From NCBI GenBank assembly GCA_947623455.1, contig OX392534.1, forward strand, positions 36,399,426-36,463,425: a stretch of DNA of 64,000 nucleotides. Reading direction: 5' to 3'. How positions within the stretch are numbered: position 1 is the first letter of the stretch; each line of letters begins with the position of its first letter. Below are positions 52,501 through 63,484 of the stretch, one piece after another. Origin of the DNA: Mimachlamys varia (lineage: Eukaryota; Mollusca; Bivalvia; Pectinida; Pectinidae). The translations under genes were made by a program, and so were the position numbers. Under the pieces are notes generated by a model. The model worked only from the letters and a program-made list of their open reading frames with translations, did no database searches and was not told the DNA's origin.

Positions 52501-55500
52501 TAACATTTGACGAGCCAACCCCCCTAAACAACATACCGTTTAATTGCCCTATTTGACATGCCAAACCATAGTAAATATCGAACATATAACACTATTACTA
52601 CAAACATAATCTGACATATTTGTAAGAGAAAATAAGAGATTATTTGTAGATAGAGGGCATTTAACGTTTTGCCGTTTAGTATCGAATATATTTCACGAGT
52701 ATTAGTTTTCATATATTTTCACAAGTGCGTAGCAATTTTTTCCTCTTTACCTGCCTACTGGAAAGTAACTAGGAAAGTATAAAGTAGTTCCGGCAAAACC
52801 TTATATTTTCAATGTAAAATCTTATATTTGCACTGTTCATCACTGCAGTAAAAATATATAAGTTCTATCAGTTTGATAATATTCTATGTATTTCACTGGC
52901 AACAATGTAATAATGTCAATTATTCCAATGAATGCTTACGATTGCTGGTTTGCTAAACGGTTGGTTAAAAACATAGGGAGGACCCTCGCTGCTGACAACT
53001 CTAGCTGTGAAAGACGCCGGAGTATTGTTGAGGTACAGAAATGTGTCGGCGAAACTCGCGATAATGTATATACTAACAACGTCAGTACCTGGCGAGTTAG
53101 GTATCAAACCAAAATTTATCAATGATGAAAAGTCCACGATTGCTTTCTCGATCATCCCATCGCTGTCTCTGTATTGAAGTAGTAAAAATAAATAAGAGAA
53201 TACCGAAGCGTTATCAAAATCATAATCCAAACTCAAAATCAATAAAACCAGGGGCAAAATACGAACAAAGAAAATATTCACATGTAGACCCTAGCAAAAG
53301 TACAAGAGAATAAGACCAGGTGTTCCTGAAGAGTAAGCGTCTTCTGCTTCATCGACACATATCATCGAGGGGCTTTATGTGGTATATTTAATAATTAAAT
53401 GACATTATTTGAACCAAAATTATACTTACATTGAATATGTTTTAAAACATTCAAATGCCATAAACGATAATATAATATGCTTGTAAATTGTTTTTCCCTA
53501 ACAAATTGGTTTCATTTAGCCTTCATAACGTTGATCACAAAAATTGACGTGGATTACTTATGACGTAATATATAGATCGTGTTCGAATAACATGAAGAAC
53601 GCCTCTGTGGCAAACGCTTAAATGCCTTCGGTAAATTATTGGCTCCAATTTGATTCAAATCAGGAATGTCGTTTGAATGACGACGCAGAAACCAAACGCT
53701 GTTAATCAATTAATTATTTAAGAATTATAAATTAAAGTAAACAATTGTTCGACAGTAAAATGTAAATATATGGATTGAACGGCAATTTTTGTTTCAATGT
53801 GTGAATGCCGTATGAATGCATATCGGTTATATCCATATTGATCAGTAGAGAGTTTCATGTTATATAGATGTAACCACTTTTCATTCATACCGGCATAAAA
53901 GTTTAAAAACGTCGCTCAATCCCTATAAACAAGCAAACTCTTACCTTGTTTCAATTAAATTGTAAAATGCTGCAACGTTTTCAGGTACGACTACCTTCAC
54001 ATTACATATTTTGAAGGACGGTGTCGTCGAGACAGAAGGCGCAGGGATTTCTACAAACACACGTCCATATTCTTGTAACGTGCTCGTTTCCAATGCTATT
54101 CGCATTTCGGTACTGGATGTCAAGGACTCACATTGCATTTCCATGTAAACGGACTCCAGTCTCTAAAACAGCACGCACATTAGACGCATTTAAATCAAAC
54201 TGAAACTAATAGGAAAGTGATTATCTATTATGTCCCTGTCCCACTGCACTGTGTATGTTTTTGTCTGTGAAGAGTAACCCCTCAACCTCCTTAACTCCCG
54301 TTCAGATCGCTGTCCCACTGCAATGAGTACGTGTTGTTTGTGTAGAGTAACCCTTTCTCCCACCCACTTAATTCCCGTTCAGATCGCTGTCCCACTGCAA
54401 TGAGTACGTGTTGTCTGTGTAGAGTAACCCTTTCTCCCACCCACTTAACTCCCGTTCAGATCGCTGTCCCACTGCAATGAATACTTTTGTTTGTGTAGAG
54501 TAACCCTTTCTCCCACCCACTTAACTCCCATTCAGATCGCTGTCCCACTGCAATGAGTACGTGTTGTTTGTGTAGAGTAACCCTTTCTCCCACCCACTTA
54601 ACTCCCGTTCAGATCGCTGTCCCACTGCAATGAATACTTTTGTTTGTGTAGAGTAACCCTTTCTCCCACCCACTTAACTCCCGATCAGATCGCTGTCCCA
54701 CTGCAATGAGTACGTGTTGTTTGTGTAGAGTAACCCTTTCTCCCACCCACTTAACTCCCGTTCAGATCGCTGTCCCACTGCAATGAGTACGTGTTGTCTG
54801 TGTAGAGTAACCCCTTTCCCCCGCCTCCATAACCTACATTGAGACCCCTGTTCCACTACACTGTGGATCCAACCTTTAACTTCATATATATATTACTTGA
54901 TGTTGCGATGTTTAAAGAACCCTGTCCCACTTTTGTCTGTATACAGTAATCTTCTATAAACATCCGTTTTGATATATCTGTCCAAATAAATGGGAAAAAC
55001 ATTTAAGATACTATTTACAAACGTAGCATAATCGGTTGAAACGAAAGCATACAGTTTTAAATTCAGAGGGTCACATTCTTGTCTAGCTCTACTGAACAAT
55101 TACATTCAAGACATTGTTGTTAAATCATTTCGTCATGCCGGATTGAAAATACTGCAGTAACACGGGACTCCTTAAAATTTGTTTAAGGATTAAATTGGTT
55201 TTGTTTGCTCTCACATCCTGTTAACATCTTTGATCATTTAAGGACGTGCTATGTTTTGGTTTACATGATTTTCTCCTAACGTATTGGCAATGGCACAGAC
55301 GACTTAAACTATCTGCAAACTTAACCAACCTCAGCAACTCTTCTGTCTTACAACACATACAACTATTCAAGCTTGCAACACACAGTCGACTTTAGCAAAT
55401 ATACAGGCTTACAACATGTAACCGACCTTAGCAAATATACAGGCTTACAACATATAGCCGACCTTAGCAAATATACAGGCTTACAACATATAGCCGACCT

Positions 55501-58500
55501 TAGCAAATATACAGGCTTACAATACATAACCGACCTTAGCAAATATACAGGCTGACAACACATTGCCGACGTTAGCAAATATACAGACTTACAACACATA
55601 GCCGACCTTAGCAAATATACAGGCTTACAACATATAGCCGACCTTAGCAAATATACAAGCTTACAGCATGTAAGCAACTCTTCTGGATTACAACACATAT
55701 ACGAACTTAGCAACTCTTCTGGCTTACATCACAAACTGACCTTAGCATTAAAACAATATCCCACGTTTTCAATGCTTTAACCATATAATCCCTTGCCAGG
55801 AAAACACCTTTGCATGATTTTCTCCTAACGTATTGGCAGTGGCACAGACGACTTAAACTATCTACAAACTAACTAACCTTATCAGCTCTCTGTCTTACAA
55901 CACATACAAATATTCAAGCTTGCAACACACAGCGAACCTTAACAAATATACAGGCTTACAATACATAGCCTACCTTAGCAAATATACAGGTTTACAACAT
56001 ATAGCCGACCTTAGCAAATATACAGACTTACAACATGTAGCCGACCTTAACAAATATACAGACTTACAAAATATAGCCGACCTTAGCAAATATACAGGTT
56101 AACAACATATAGCCGACCTTAGCAAATATACAGGCTTACAACATATAGCCGACTTTAGCAAATATACAGGCTTACAACATATAGCCGACCTTAGCAAATA
56201 TACAGGCTTACAACACATATACAACCTTTACAATTTGCAACCTTTTCTTCGGATAAAAAAAGTTTCTTTTCGCCCAAAATATTCGTTATCTAACAAACGG
56301 GAGTGAACCGCGGAATATTTGCGCGAAAACACATCATCTCGTATGTATTCCCGCCAAATTGTGACGACGTCAACAATCGATGACGACGTCACGAAAGCAT
56401 GTTCCATTGAACCATGTGAGTTCTGGTCAAAGTTCAACTTCTCAACCAACCAATCAAAAGTCCGGAAGGTCGTATACCACTAGTGGCATATAACATATAT
56501 TTATCCAACAGTCAGCACGTGTATATAATAGTCTGAGAGTTGTATAATACAGGGTATTGTGGTAGAAATTTCGTTTCAAAATAAACTAACACGGTCATTT
56601 GTCCTACATGTATCAACTAGTACAAAATTAATAAGTTACATATACCAAGAACAAATCTTATTGCCTGTAAATTGTTAAGCAATCTGAAAATATCTAAATC
56701 CAACTTTTTTTCTGATAATGATGATTCTTAAAATGTAATACGGATGATTTGGAAAACCCTTTGAAATAGACAAAAGGTTTTTGATAAAGATTTGTCCATA
56801 AAAGTGATCGTCAAATTCAAAATAGCTTTCTGATTGGCATTGTATTCTTCCAATCAGTCTCAAAATGTATCATGCGCTAGATCAACTATTGCGAATTCAA
56901 AACGGCAGCCATTTGGCTATCTTCAAGTGTCGACCTGATCAAAAATGGTATATGCACAACATGATTTTATATTTTATATCTGAGACAAAGGTCTTACGCT
57001 ATCTCGGCTACGTCTTCAAACCGCTTTTTATTACATTTTATAAAAAGATTTCTCAATTACTGTCTGTAAAGGCGCTAAGACCCACAAAATCCGAGGTTCA
57101 GGAAACGGCTACCTTCTGGCCTACTCTGTTTTTCTATCAGCATTAAACTTTAAAATACTTCAGATATTATTTCCACGGTGCAAAAAGAAGACAATCTGGC
57201 ACTTACAGCATATTTTTCCTCATTGCTTTCGTTGAAGTAGAATTTAAATACTTGCGGCGACTCAACAAAAGGGTAGTTCAAATGTATTGTAAGCTCGTGT
57301 GATGATAATGCAACCAATGGACCGGGGCGCACGACGACAACCTTCAAATCTATTGTGTTTTCATTTGACATTGCTCCAGGGCTGTATGGGATGTTCGTGA
57401 TTTCCACAGCAGTAGCATTGCTCGCCATCAAGTAAGAGGTCTTTAGGGAAATGCATGGGACGTTAGTGCCGGGGTTGTCGAACCCCATCGCTGCTACTTG
57501 CAGTTCGTCCCCAACTGATCCGCCATAACGCCGTGTTGATGTTTCGATTTTGTAAAGTGCAGACGTAAACGGGGGTATTTCCAAGGTCAACACAACATCA
57601 CCTCTTCCATTCTGTAATTCTGAGGATGTCTGATTCTGCTGTACTGTTAGCTTGTTCATCTATAAAAATTCAATTATCAAATATCAATCCAAATCATATT
57701 TCTCTCTGTAGTCATATCGATTTTAAAAATGGTGGTTATTATTTAAACGACAATAAATATATACAACTTGAAGGTACAATGAAACCAATCAAGCAATACA
57801 GCGGACATTCATTATTACGTGACACACTATGCATCTGAGCTGATACATTTTTACCATGTTTTACTAGAGAAAAATCAAAGAGAGACAACTCGAGTATAGG
57901 ACTAGTCTGTGGTGGTATGGTATATAATGTTGTGTGTGTGTGTCTTGTCTTAGTTGTGATGAATGAAGATACCTATTGGTTGTTCCGCGTATGTACATAC
58001 AGCACGATATGTGTGCAACAATGTAACAACTGTGAAGCAACGTGTGACACCGGCGGTAAAAGTACATGCGAATGGCGGCAAATTTATAATAGTAAACGTA
58101 AATATAAGCATTGAATGTCAATTTTGTTGCTTGCGTCCTCTGATGAAGTCAAGTGAAACCTCGTGCAAATGCAGTGAACTGCAAAGCTGTTCATGTACCA
58201 TTTGCAGTTGGAATCAACAAAGGAGACATTTACATAGAGACCCTCGTAAAAGTATAAGAGAATACGACCAGGTGTTCCGGAAGAGTAAGCGTCTTTTGCC
58301 TAATCGACAACACCTATCAAGTAAATCTTGGTCACATCCAAGTAAACATCAATCCTCAAAATGAGAACCGAGTCATTCCTTTCAATCACAACAAGTAAGC
58401 CCACTAATCAACAAAGTCAAAAACGTCGATGAGATCAAGATGATGACCATAAAACTCATTAGTCTTTATCAAACTGCATCTCTCGAATCTATGTGCCGTA

Positions 58501-61500
58501 AGTGTGTTCGTCAGCTGACATCTATCACGACAATCTCGATATTCAGAGCAAACACCGTAGAATAACGAATCAACTGCGACATCAAAACACCATAGGATGG
58601 AATAGCAGGAATATTACTATCAAGAAAGGGAAAGTTCACGATTGGAAAATCGCAATTGTCACGTTCGAGTAATTTATAAGATAATTTTTTTCGTTTATCT
58701 AAATGGCAGCACATTGCAGTCATTCCTGACTAGGGGCTAAGGATGATTGTGTTTGTGGTGTTTGGAAAATAGCAATGAGATAAGTATGTTAGATAAGATT
58801 TGCTTGTTATAATAACTAATTACATATATACATTGATAGAGCATATACAATAGGGAGAAATCGTACAAGGTCAGAGATAAACATGTACTAGTTCATGTGA
58901 TAATTTTGCTGAATCACTTCAGCAACTAAACAGCACTTACTTGGATTCTTTCGGAGGCATTGAAATATTTCGAAATTTTCTTGATCTCCACATTATCCAC
59001 TTCTAAATTTATATCAAGAGTAAACAGGTCCCCGGGGGTCGCTTTGTGTTTCATTACAAGGATAACATCAAGGTCGACGGTATCGGCTGCCGTAGAAGTG
59101 TTGCTGTTATAAGCTCCTTTAGGAGCAAGGAAACACAAACATATATGAATAATAGCAAAAGTGTGGAAAATTGTCTTTTTATGCATTGCGTATGTAGATA
59201 ACAATATTATATATATTATCTACCATATATTACAGAGTAAGTCAGTAACGCAAAAAATAAAATTATATAAAAAAAATGAAAATCGGAACTTGATAATCGA
59301 TAAATCATGTATTTTTAAAAAAAAAATCGATTTTCTTTTCATATAGATAATTGGAGATGGTTCAATATTTTGACGTTTTCCATTACCTGTGTTTGGCAGG
59401 TAACCAAATGCCATAATGCGGCTGTTTTGCAATGCGTTACAATGCATCTCGTCTTCGGAACGTGGACTTTTTGTTATTTGAACGATTTCTTTGTAGTTAT
59501 CTCCAACAGCGCTTATAGCCACAGAAGCGATCCAGAGTCGTATGTCGGAACTAACTAAGGTTAGAGTGTATTTGGATAGGGGATTGGGGAATATTGTCTG
59601 TAGTTTAAATCTTTTTACTCTGCCTATGGGCATTTCGACCATATCTGGAATGTCTGTTGTAATGGTAGGCTTTTTTGTTGAGTTCTGAAATATATAACGA
59701 TAGTTTTTTTTAAACAAGTACGTCTTAAAACATTATATATGTACATTAACTGTTTATATGCATAACATATTTTATGTGATACTAATAACCCGTTTTAACA
59801 CTAGCTTATTTCACATCTATTGATAATGTATTGTGTAAGCAACAAGGAGTTGGTTTGCTGACCACGTTGATCGTATATAATCTTTTTAATTTGATATAAA
59901 GGGCACAACAATTCTTTTTCATCAGCTGCTTTCCTCAATCTTTACATAAACTATGACCAAAATGGACAACTTACTACCTACCTAGGTTTATATGTTGTAA
60001 TTAATTTGTTTTTCTATGGCTTGCTATGAATTTCGAGAGTTTCGTGATAGGGGTCGGCTGCTGACAAACAAACTTATGAAACTTATGAACTTAGTAAAAC
60101 TAAATAATAGCCTATTGTTATCCTTCTCTGATACAAAAACGATATCAGTCCATCGCTTTATGGTATCACTAATTAAAATATTTCAAAACGGTGCATAACA
60201 ATGGGTTTTGTTTTCTCAAGGTAATAATGATTTGACGAAGAGCGAACAATTACGATGTAAAATTAATATATGACAATGCATGGTACGAGTGTCACAAAAA
60301 AGTTAAATATACTTTGGGTTTTTTTTCTAACTTTCTCTCATAACTTTTTTTATTTATGTTTTTCAAGCCTTTGTTTACGAGATTTGTCAAATATATTATG
60401 AAATAATGGATAATATACTTGTTTATTAAAGATACTTACGTGTACCAATCGTAACACAAGTGTTGTAACAACATCAACTGTCCCATTATCAGAAATAAAA
60501 CTTGCGCTAACGGTTTTTGTTGAGTTATCAGGGACGCCCGCTATGTCTGCCATCAGATATTCCACAGCGAGTTGTACTAGACAGTACTGACAGGGTTCTC
60601 CGGTAGTGGATGTCGTGCTGGAACCGTTATCAGGAGTGGGCCTATTCGAGGGCATGGTGGATGATTCCTTGGTGACGGGAGGTTCGGGAGAAGTAGTTTC
60701 AAATTCACGAATACCTTTGCAATCCATATCTCCAAAATTAAAGGTCGCCTGAGTACTATAAATGGATTGCTTGAAAAAGAGAAATGGACATCTGGATCGT
60801 GTTTGATAAATTACATCTGCTTTGATAATCATATAAATCCTTTCCAAATACATGTTATAAATATGATAGTTTTTTTTTCAATTTTGAATGATATTGATAG
60901 GTTAAATGGCAAAGCATCAAAATATCCAAATTTGATGTTTAAAGGAGACAATAAAGAAACAATATGTGTTCGTGACATTACTTCATTCATATATACCAAT
61001 GTATTCATTGAAGGATATTTACAATCTGATTGTTCTCTCTATGAATATACCAACTGAAAAAAAAACAATGCTAGACTACGAATACAACATGAATACAGTA
61101 TGAATACATCCATTCACTTGGATTACTTATGACGTAATATCTTATTCTTTTTCAATGCAGTTCTTGTCACCCCAATTCGGTTAACATAAAGAACGCCTCT
61201 TTGTCGAGCGCTCAAATGACTGCGATTAATTATTAGCGCCAATTTCGCTCAAATTTGGGCTGTTCCGCCAATGTCGTTAAAATGACGTGTTTACTTGTTG
61301 TGATCGACAATGATACTCGGTTCTCTTTTGAGAACTTGATGTTACTTGGATGTGACAAAGATTTACATGGCGGATGTCGTCGATGAAGCAGACGACGCTT
61401 ACTCTTCCGGAACACCTGGTCTTATTCTCTTGTACTTTTGCAAGGGTCTCCATATGAATCTTTCCTTTGTTCATATTTTGCCCCTGGTTTACTCGATTTT

Positions 61501-62208
61501 GAGTTTGGATTATGATTATGTTAGCGCTTCGGTATCCTTACGGCGTTTGCTAAATGTGGCATACTGTATCTATAACTTAATTAAAAAGGTGCAGCATATG
61601 TTTGTGTTACGTCATCTTTAATGATAGGAGGTGGCAGACACTGCTGGTAGATTGGTACAGTCCCCAGGTTTGCTGGAGCCTCCATAGCCACAGTCAATAT
61701 CATTTGAGTAGTGGCACGGTACATACTATACGTTTTCGTACTACATGATTTAAAAGTATACTGAACAACTTTAATTTTACTTTTAAATTCATATAAAGGG
61801 GTTTAATCCTTCTACTTCTATTTTAGTTTAGATATTTTGGATTACCGTATCTATAACTATATTTAAAAGGTGCAGCATATATCTGTGTTACGTCATCTTT
61901 AAGAGTATGACTTACTTGGTACCTGTATGCATTCATATCTGGATGGTACTCTTCATTTGTCACCGTTAAGCCAGTATCTCGAAATGTCAGGTATGCGTCC
62001 GATAGTATCACGACTTTTTTGGGGAAGGTCGTGACGAGGCGGATAGACCCGTTTTGTGTCAGTCCTCTTGGAATGTACAAATTCAGTGGTATAGTTTTTG
62101 TTCTTCCTGGATACAACTGGTGATCTTCGTCTTCTGTGCATACTTTGTATTGCGAACAATTCCCTGCGTCATTGGTTACACAATTCTCCGAGTCAAAACC
62201 AGGAAACC
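46559..62208 (-). CDS. Large secreted N-glycoprotein of unknown family (eleven 3'-terminal exons)
   Basis: Minus-strand exons are 62208-61916, 60748-60440, 59684-59387, 59116-58941, 57659-57207, 54162-53945, 53168-52940, 52115-51999, 49772-49664, 49179-48941 and 46777-46559 (TGA). Every join is GT-AG with matching phase, giving 886 codons. The 5' end lies above 62208 and was not found. Seen: about 16 N-x-S/T sequons; a Ser/Thr/Pro-rich linker (about residues 120-150 of the visible part); and alternating beta-rich stretches such as DVVLTLEIPPF and DLKVVVVRPGPLVALSS, suggesting repeated beta-sandwich modules. No transmembrane helix is seen. The C-terminal domain of 72 residues has six cysteines (DQCSMESDMVFC, MECKCETILHC, RLCEI). 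I infer a secreted or matrix protein. I do not recognise the family, and no catalytic motif is visible. Exons 52115-51999 and 49772-49664 are the least certain, since they rest on splice consensus and phase alone. Confidence 0.72.
47005..47295 (+). mobile_element. Retroelement 3'-end fragment, copy 4 (most complete tail)
   Basis: It runs from gtgttatgaagatggacgtt through tgtttacttgttgtgatgac, gtcgtcgatgaagca and ggaacacctggtcttattct to ttgttgacgctttgatattc. It serves as the reference for the other tails. It lies in the last intron of the minus-strand secreted-protein gene, antisense to it. Confidence 0.8.
47992..48133. repeat. 42-bp inverted repeat (MITE-like)
   Basis: caatctgattaaaatacaga and then tccttactattactatcgtg (47992-48033) is reversed at 48092-48133 with two mismatches around a 58-bp centre. 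The outer part (aatctgatttaaatacagat) recurs singly at 22728, so the arm belongs to a dispersed family. Confidence 0.85.
49785..50345 (-). mobile_element. Retroelement copy 5: degraded RT C-terminus plus 3' tail
   Basis: The minus-strand frame 50326-50051 contains NFPFLDSNIP, TYGVNMSHLSRY and NFRDRCRLLTIKL. I recall this as a C-terminal motif of a retroelement polyprotein widespread in marine invertebrates. It is followed by the shared tail (tacaagagaataagaccagg, agagaataccaaagcg). The tail is in the same sense as the host gene and ends about 15 bp before the acceptor of exon 49772-49664. Confidence 0.78.
53185..53360 (-). mobile_element. Retroelement 3'-end fragment, copy 6
   Basis: It contains aagagaataccgaagcg, atccaaactcaaaatcaata, tacaagagaataagaccagg and cttctgcttcatcgac. 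It is in the host-gene sense, with its 3' end about 25 bp upstream of the acceptor of exon 53168-52940. Confidence 0.75.
54231..54815. repeat. 77-bp minisatellite just upstream of exon 54162-53945
   Basis: About seven copies, with gatcgctgtcccactgcaat at 54305, 54382, 54459, 54535, 54612, 54688 and 54765. The array ends about 70 bp from the exon acceptor. On the gene strand each unit contains an acceptor-like cattgcag followed by tgggacagcgatc, resembling the start of exon 53168-52940 (caatacag|AGACAGCGATGGG). Confidence 0.9.
55267..56220. repeat. Duplicated block with two 36-bp minisatellite arrays
   Basis: The unit is cttacaacatatagccgacc and ttagcaaatatacagg, with about nine copies at 55372-55680 and eight at 55920-56215. 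Both arrays are preceded by the same roughly 118-bp lead (gattttctcctaacgtattg at 55267 and 55816), so the whole roughly 549-bp block was duplicated in tandem. It lies in the intron between exons 57659-57207 and 54162-53945. Confidence 0.92.
56221..57206 (-). other. Intron of the secreted-protein gene, no feature seen
   Basis: This is the stretch after exon 57659-57207 (in transcript direction) and before the minisatellite block. It has short open frames on both strands with no recognisable protein. Confidence 0.45.
58205..58735 (-). mobile_element. Retroelement copy 7: degraded RT C-terminus plus 3' tail
   Basis: The minus-strand frame about 58723-58511 contains DFPIVNFPFLDSNIP and SYGVLMSQLIRYS, homologous to the copy at 50326-50051. 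It is followed by the shared tail (tataagagaatacgaccagg, gtcaaaaacgtcgatgag). Frameshifts and stops break the frame. It lies in an intron of the secreted-protein gene, same sense. Confidence 0.78.
60005..60095 (+). mobile_element. Short RT C-terminus relic
   Basis: It encodes MACYEFREFRDRGRLLTNKL, matching MACYKYLNFRDRCRLLTIKL of the copy at 50326-50051. Only about 30 codons remain. It is antisense to the host gene. Confidence 0.7.
61280..61530 (+). mobile_element. Retroelement 3'-end fragment, copy 8
   Basis: It contains gacgtgtttacttgttgtga, gtcgtcgatgaagcagacga, aacacctggtcttattctct, ttttgcccctggtttactcg and gcgcttcggtatcc. It is antisense to the host gene, in the intron after exon 62208-61916. 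Confidence 0.78.
61557..61905. repeat. Direct duplication of about 65 bp flanking an intron start
   Basis: 61557-61622 (gtatctataac..., aaaaggtgcagcatatg, gttacgtcatctttaa) matches 61846-61905 with few changes. The right copy begins only a few bases after the donor of exon 62208-61916. It does not include the donor itself. Confidence 0.7.
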
Positions 62209-63480
62209 CTAAGAGCAAACGATACATATAATTATAACTATTACACAATTATAGCCTTTTGATGAGGTCGATACATGGTTTTATCAACTGGAGAAAAAAT
62301 ATCGACCGATGACGAAGTATTATATAATATAGATAAGTTTCCGTTCAATACAGAGGTGTACTATGAACGATATAGCACATATACAATAAATATGTCAATG
62401 AATCTTGTTACTTGGGGAACACCATTGTGACGTCATATACAAATGACGTCACATTATTCTAATTGAAGTCAACGGCAAATGACTCCTCCATTATAGTCAT
62501 ATCATTGAAAATATATTTTGTAAGGAAATCTTCCCAAACTATATAATAAATAGGATCCAACACGAGTACTCATGTAATAATGAATTTAATACACACGTTT
62601 ATTAAGTTCATACTATATGGCATGCATATACTACTTAATAAATTCAATATTTTATTAATTTTCATGTTATTTCCTCTATTTATCACATATTGCAATGACA
62701 CGGATCACATGGATGTGAGCTTTATGCGACAGATTTACGCATTATCAGACCAGAACATATATATCTGTGTTTCACTTTTTGATATCACATTAACATTTTG
62801 CGACAATCACGCTTAACAAGTTAAAAAGAATATACCCTATCTATCTTCTATAAACAGATATGATCAAATGTCCTCACAATTGCAGATTATTTCCCTTATT
62901 TCCTCTCATGCCAAACTTTTGATAAACCCAGATTCTATCACAATAAACTCTTCTCATTATGCAACAACACAAGTTTTCACATGCTATACCAAAATCCTGA
63001 CATGGCATTTTCTGGGCTTTAAAGAAAAGATACTATATACCCAAGACCTTACATATTCCCTGGTACTTATAGAAAAGAATTGGATATTCTTTTTTTGTTT
63101 TTGTGATGATTTGGCGCCATGTGACAATCGGATGATGTAATTCCTATTATGACACCATACTAACACGGCGCCAATTTATTTCAAAAACAATTCTCAATGA
63201 AGCCTTGATAGGGAAAACAAGGGAAACTACACTTTTGAGATAGGCCTATACCTGTGCATATTTACGATAAAACAGAGTCCTTTCAAGATATACTTGGGCC
63301 TATTTATGATAAACCAAAGAGTCATTTTACAATATGCAGTAATCTTGACAAGTCCTTCAGCGATATACCCGAATCTGTTCACAATTAAACACAGTCATTT
63401 CACGATATACCAGAGTCTTTACACAGTAAATTTATGAGCTTCCAATGAAACACCCAAGCGTATCACTTGATACTCCATAT
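62209..63480. other. Upstream of the last recognised exon; intron or 5' region
   Basis: The upstream exon of the secreted-protein gene was not found here. Around 63240-63440 there are loose repeats of about 30-35 bp around gataaa.cagagtc.ttt and gatatac. Open frames at 62580-62816 and 62868-63140 look like chance. Confidence 0.4.
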
Positions 63481-63484
63481 ACTT

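Noticed and set aside
55363..56102. Open frames in the 36-bp repeat (KYTGLQHIADLS and the reverse YLLRSAICCKPV)
   Set aside because: Periodicity artefact, since 36 bp is 12 codons. It sits in an intron of the minus-strand gene.
57963..58364. 133-codon forward frame
   Set aside because: Its second half is the antisense of the retroelement tail at 58205-58735; no protein signature.
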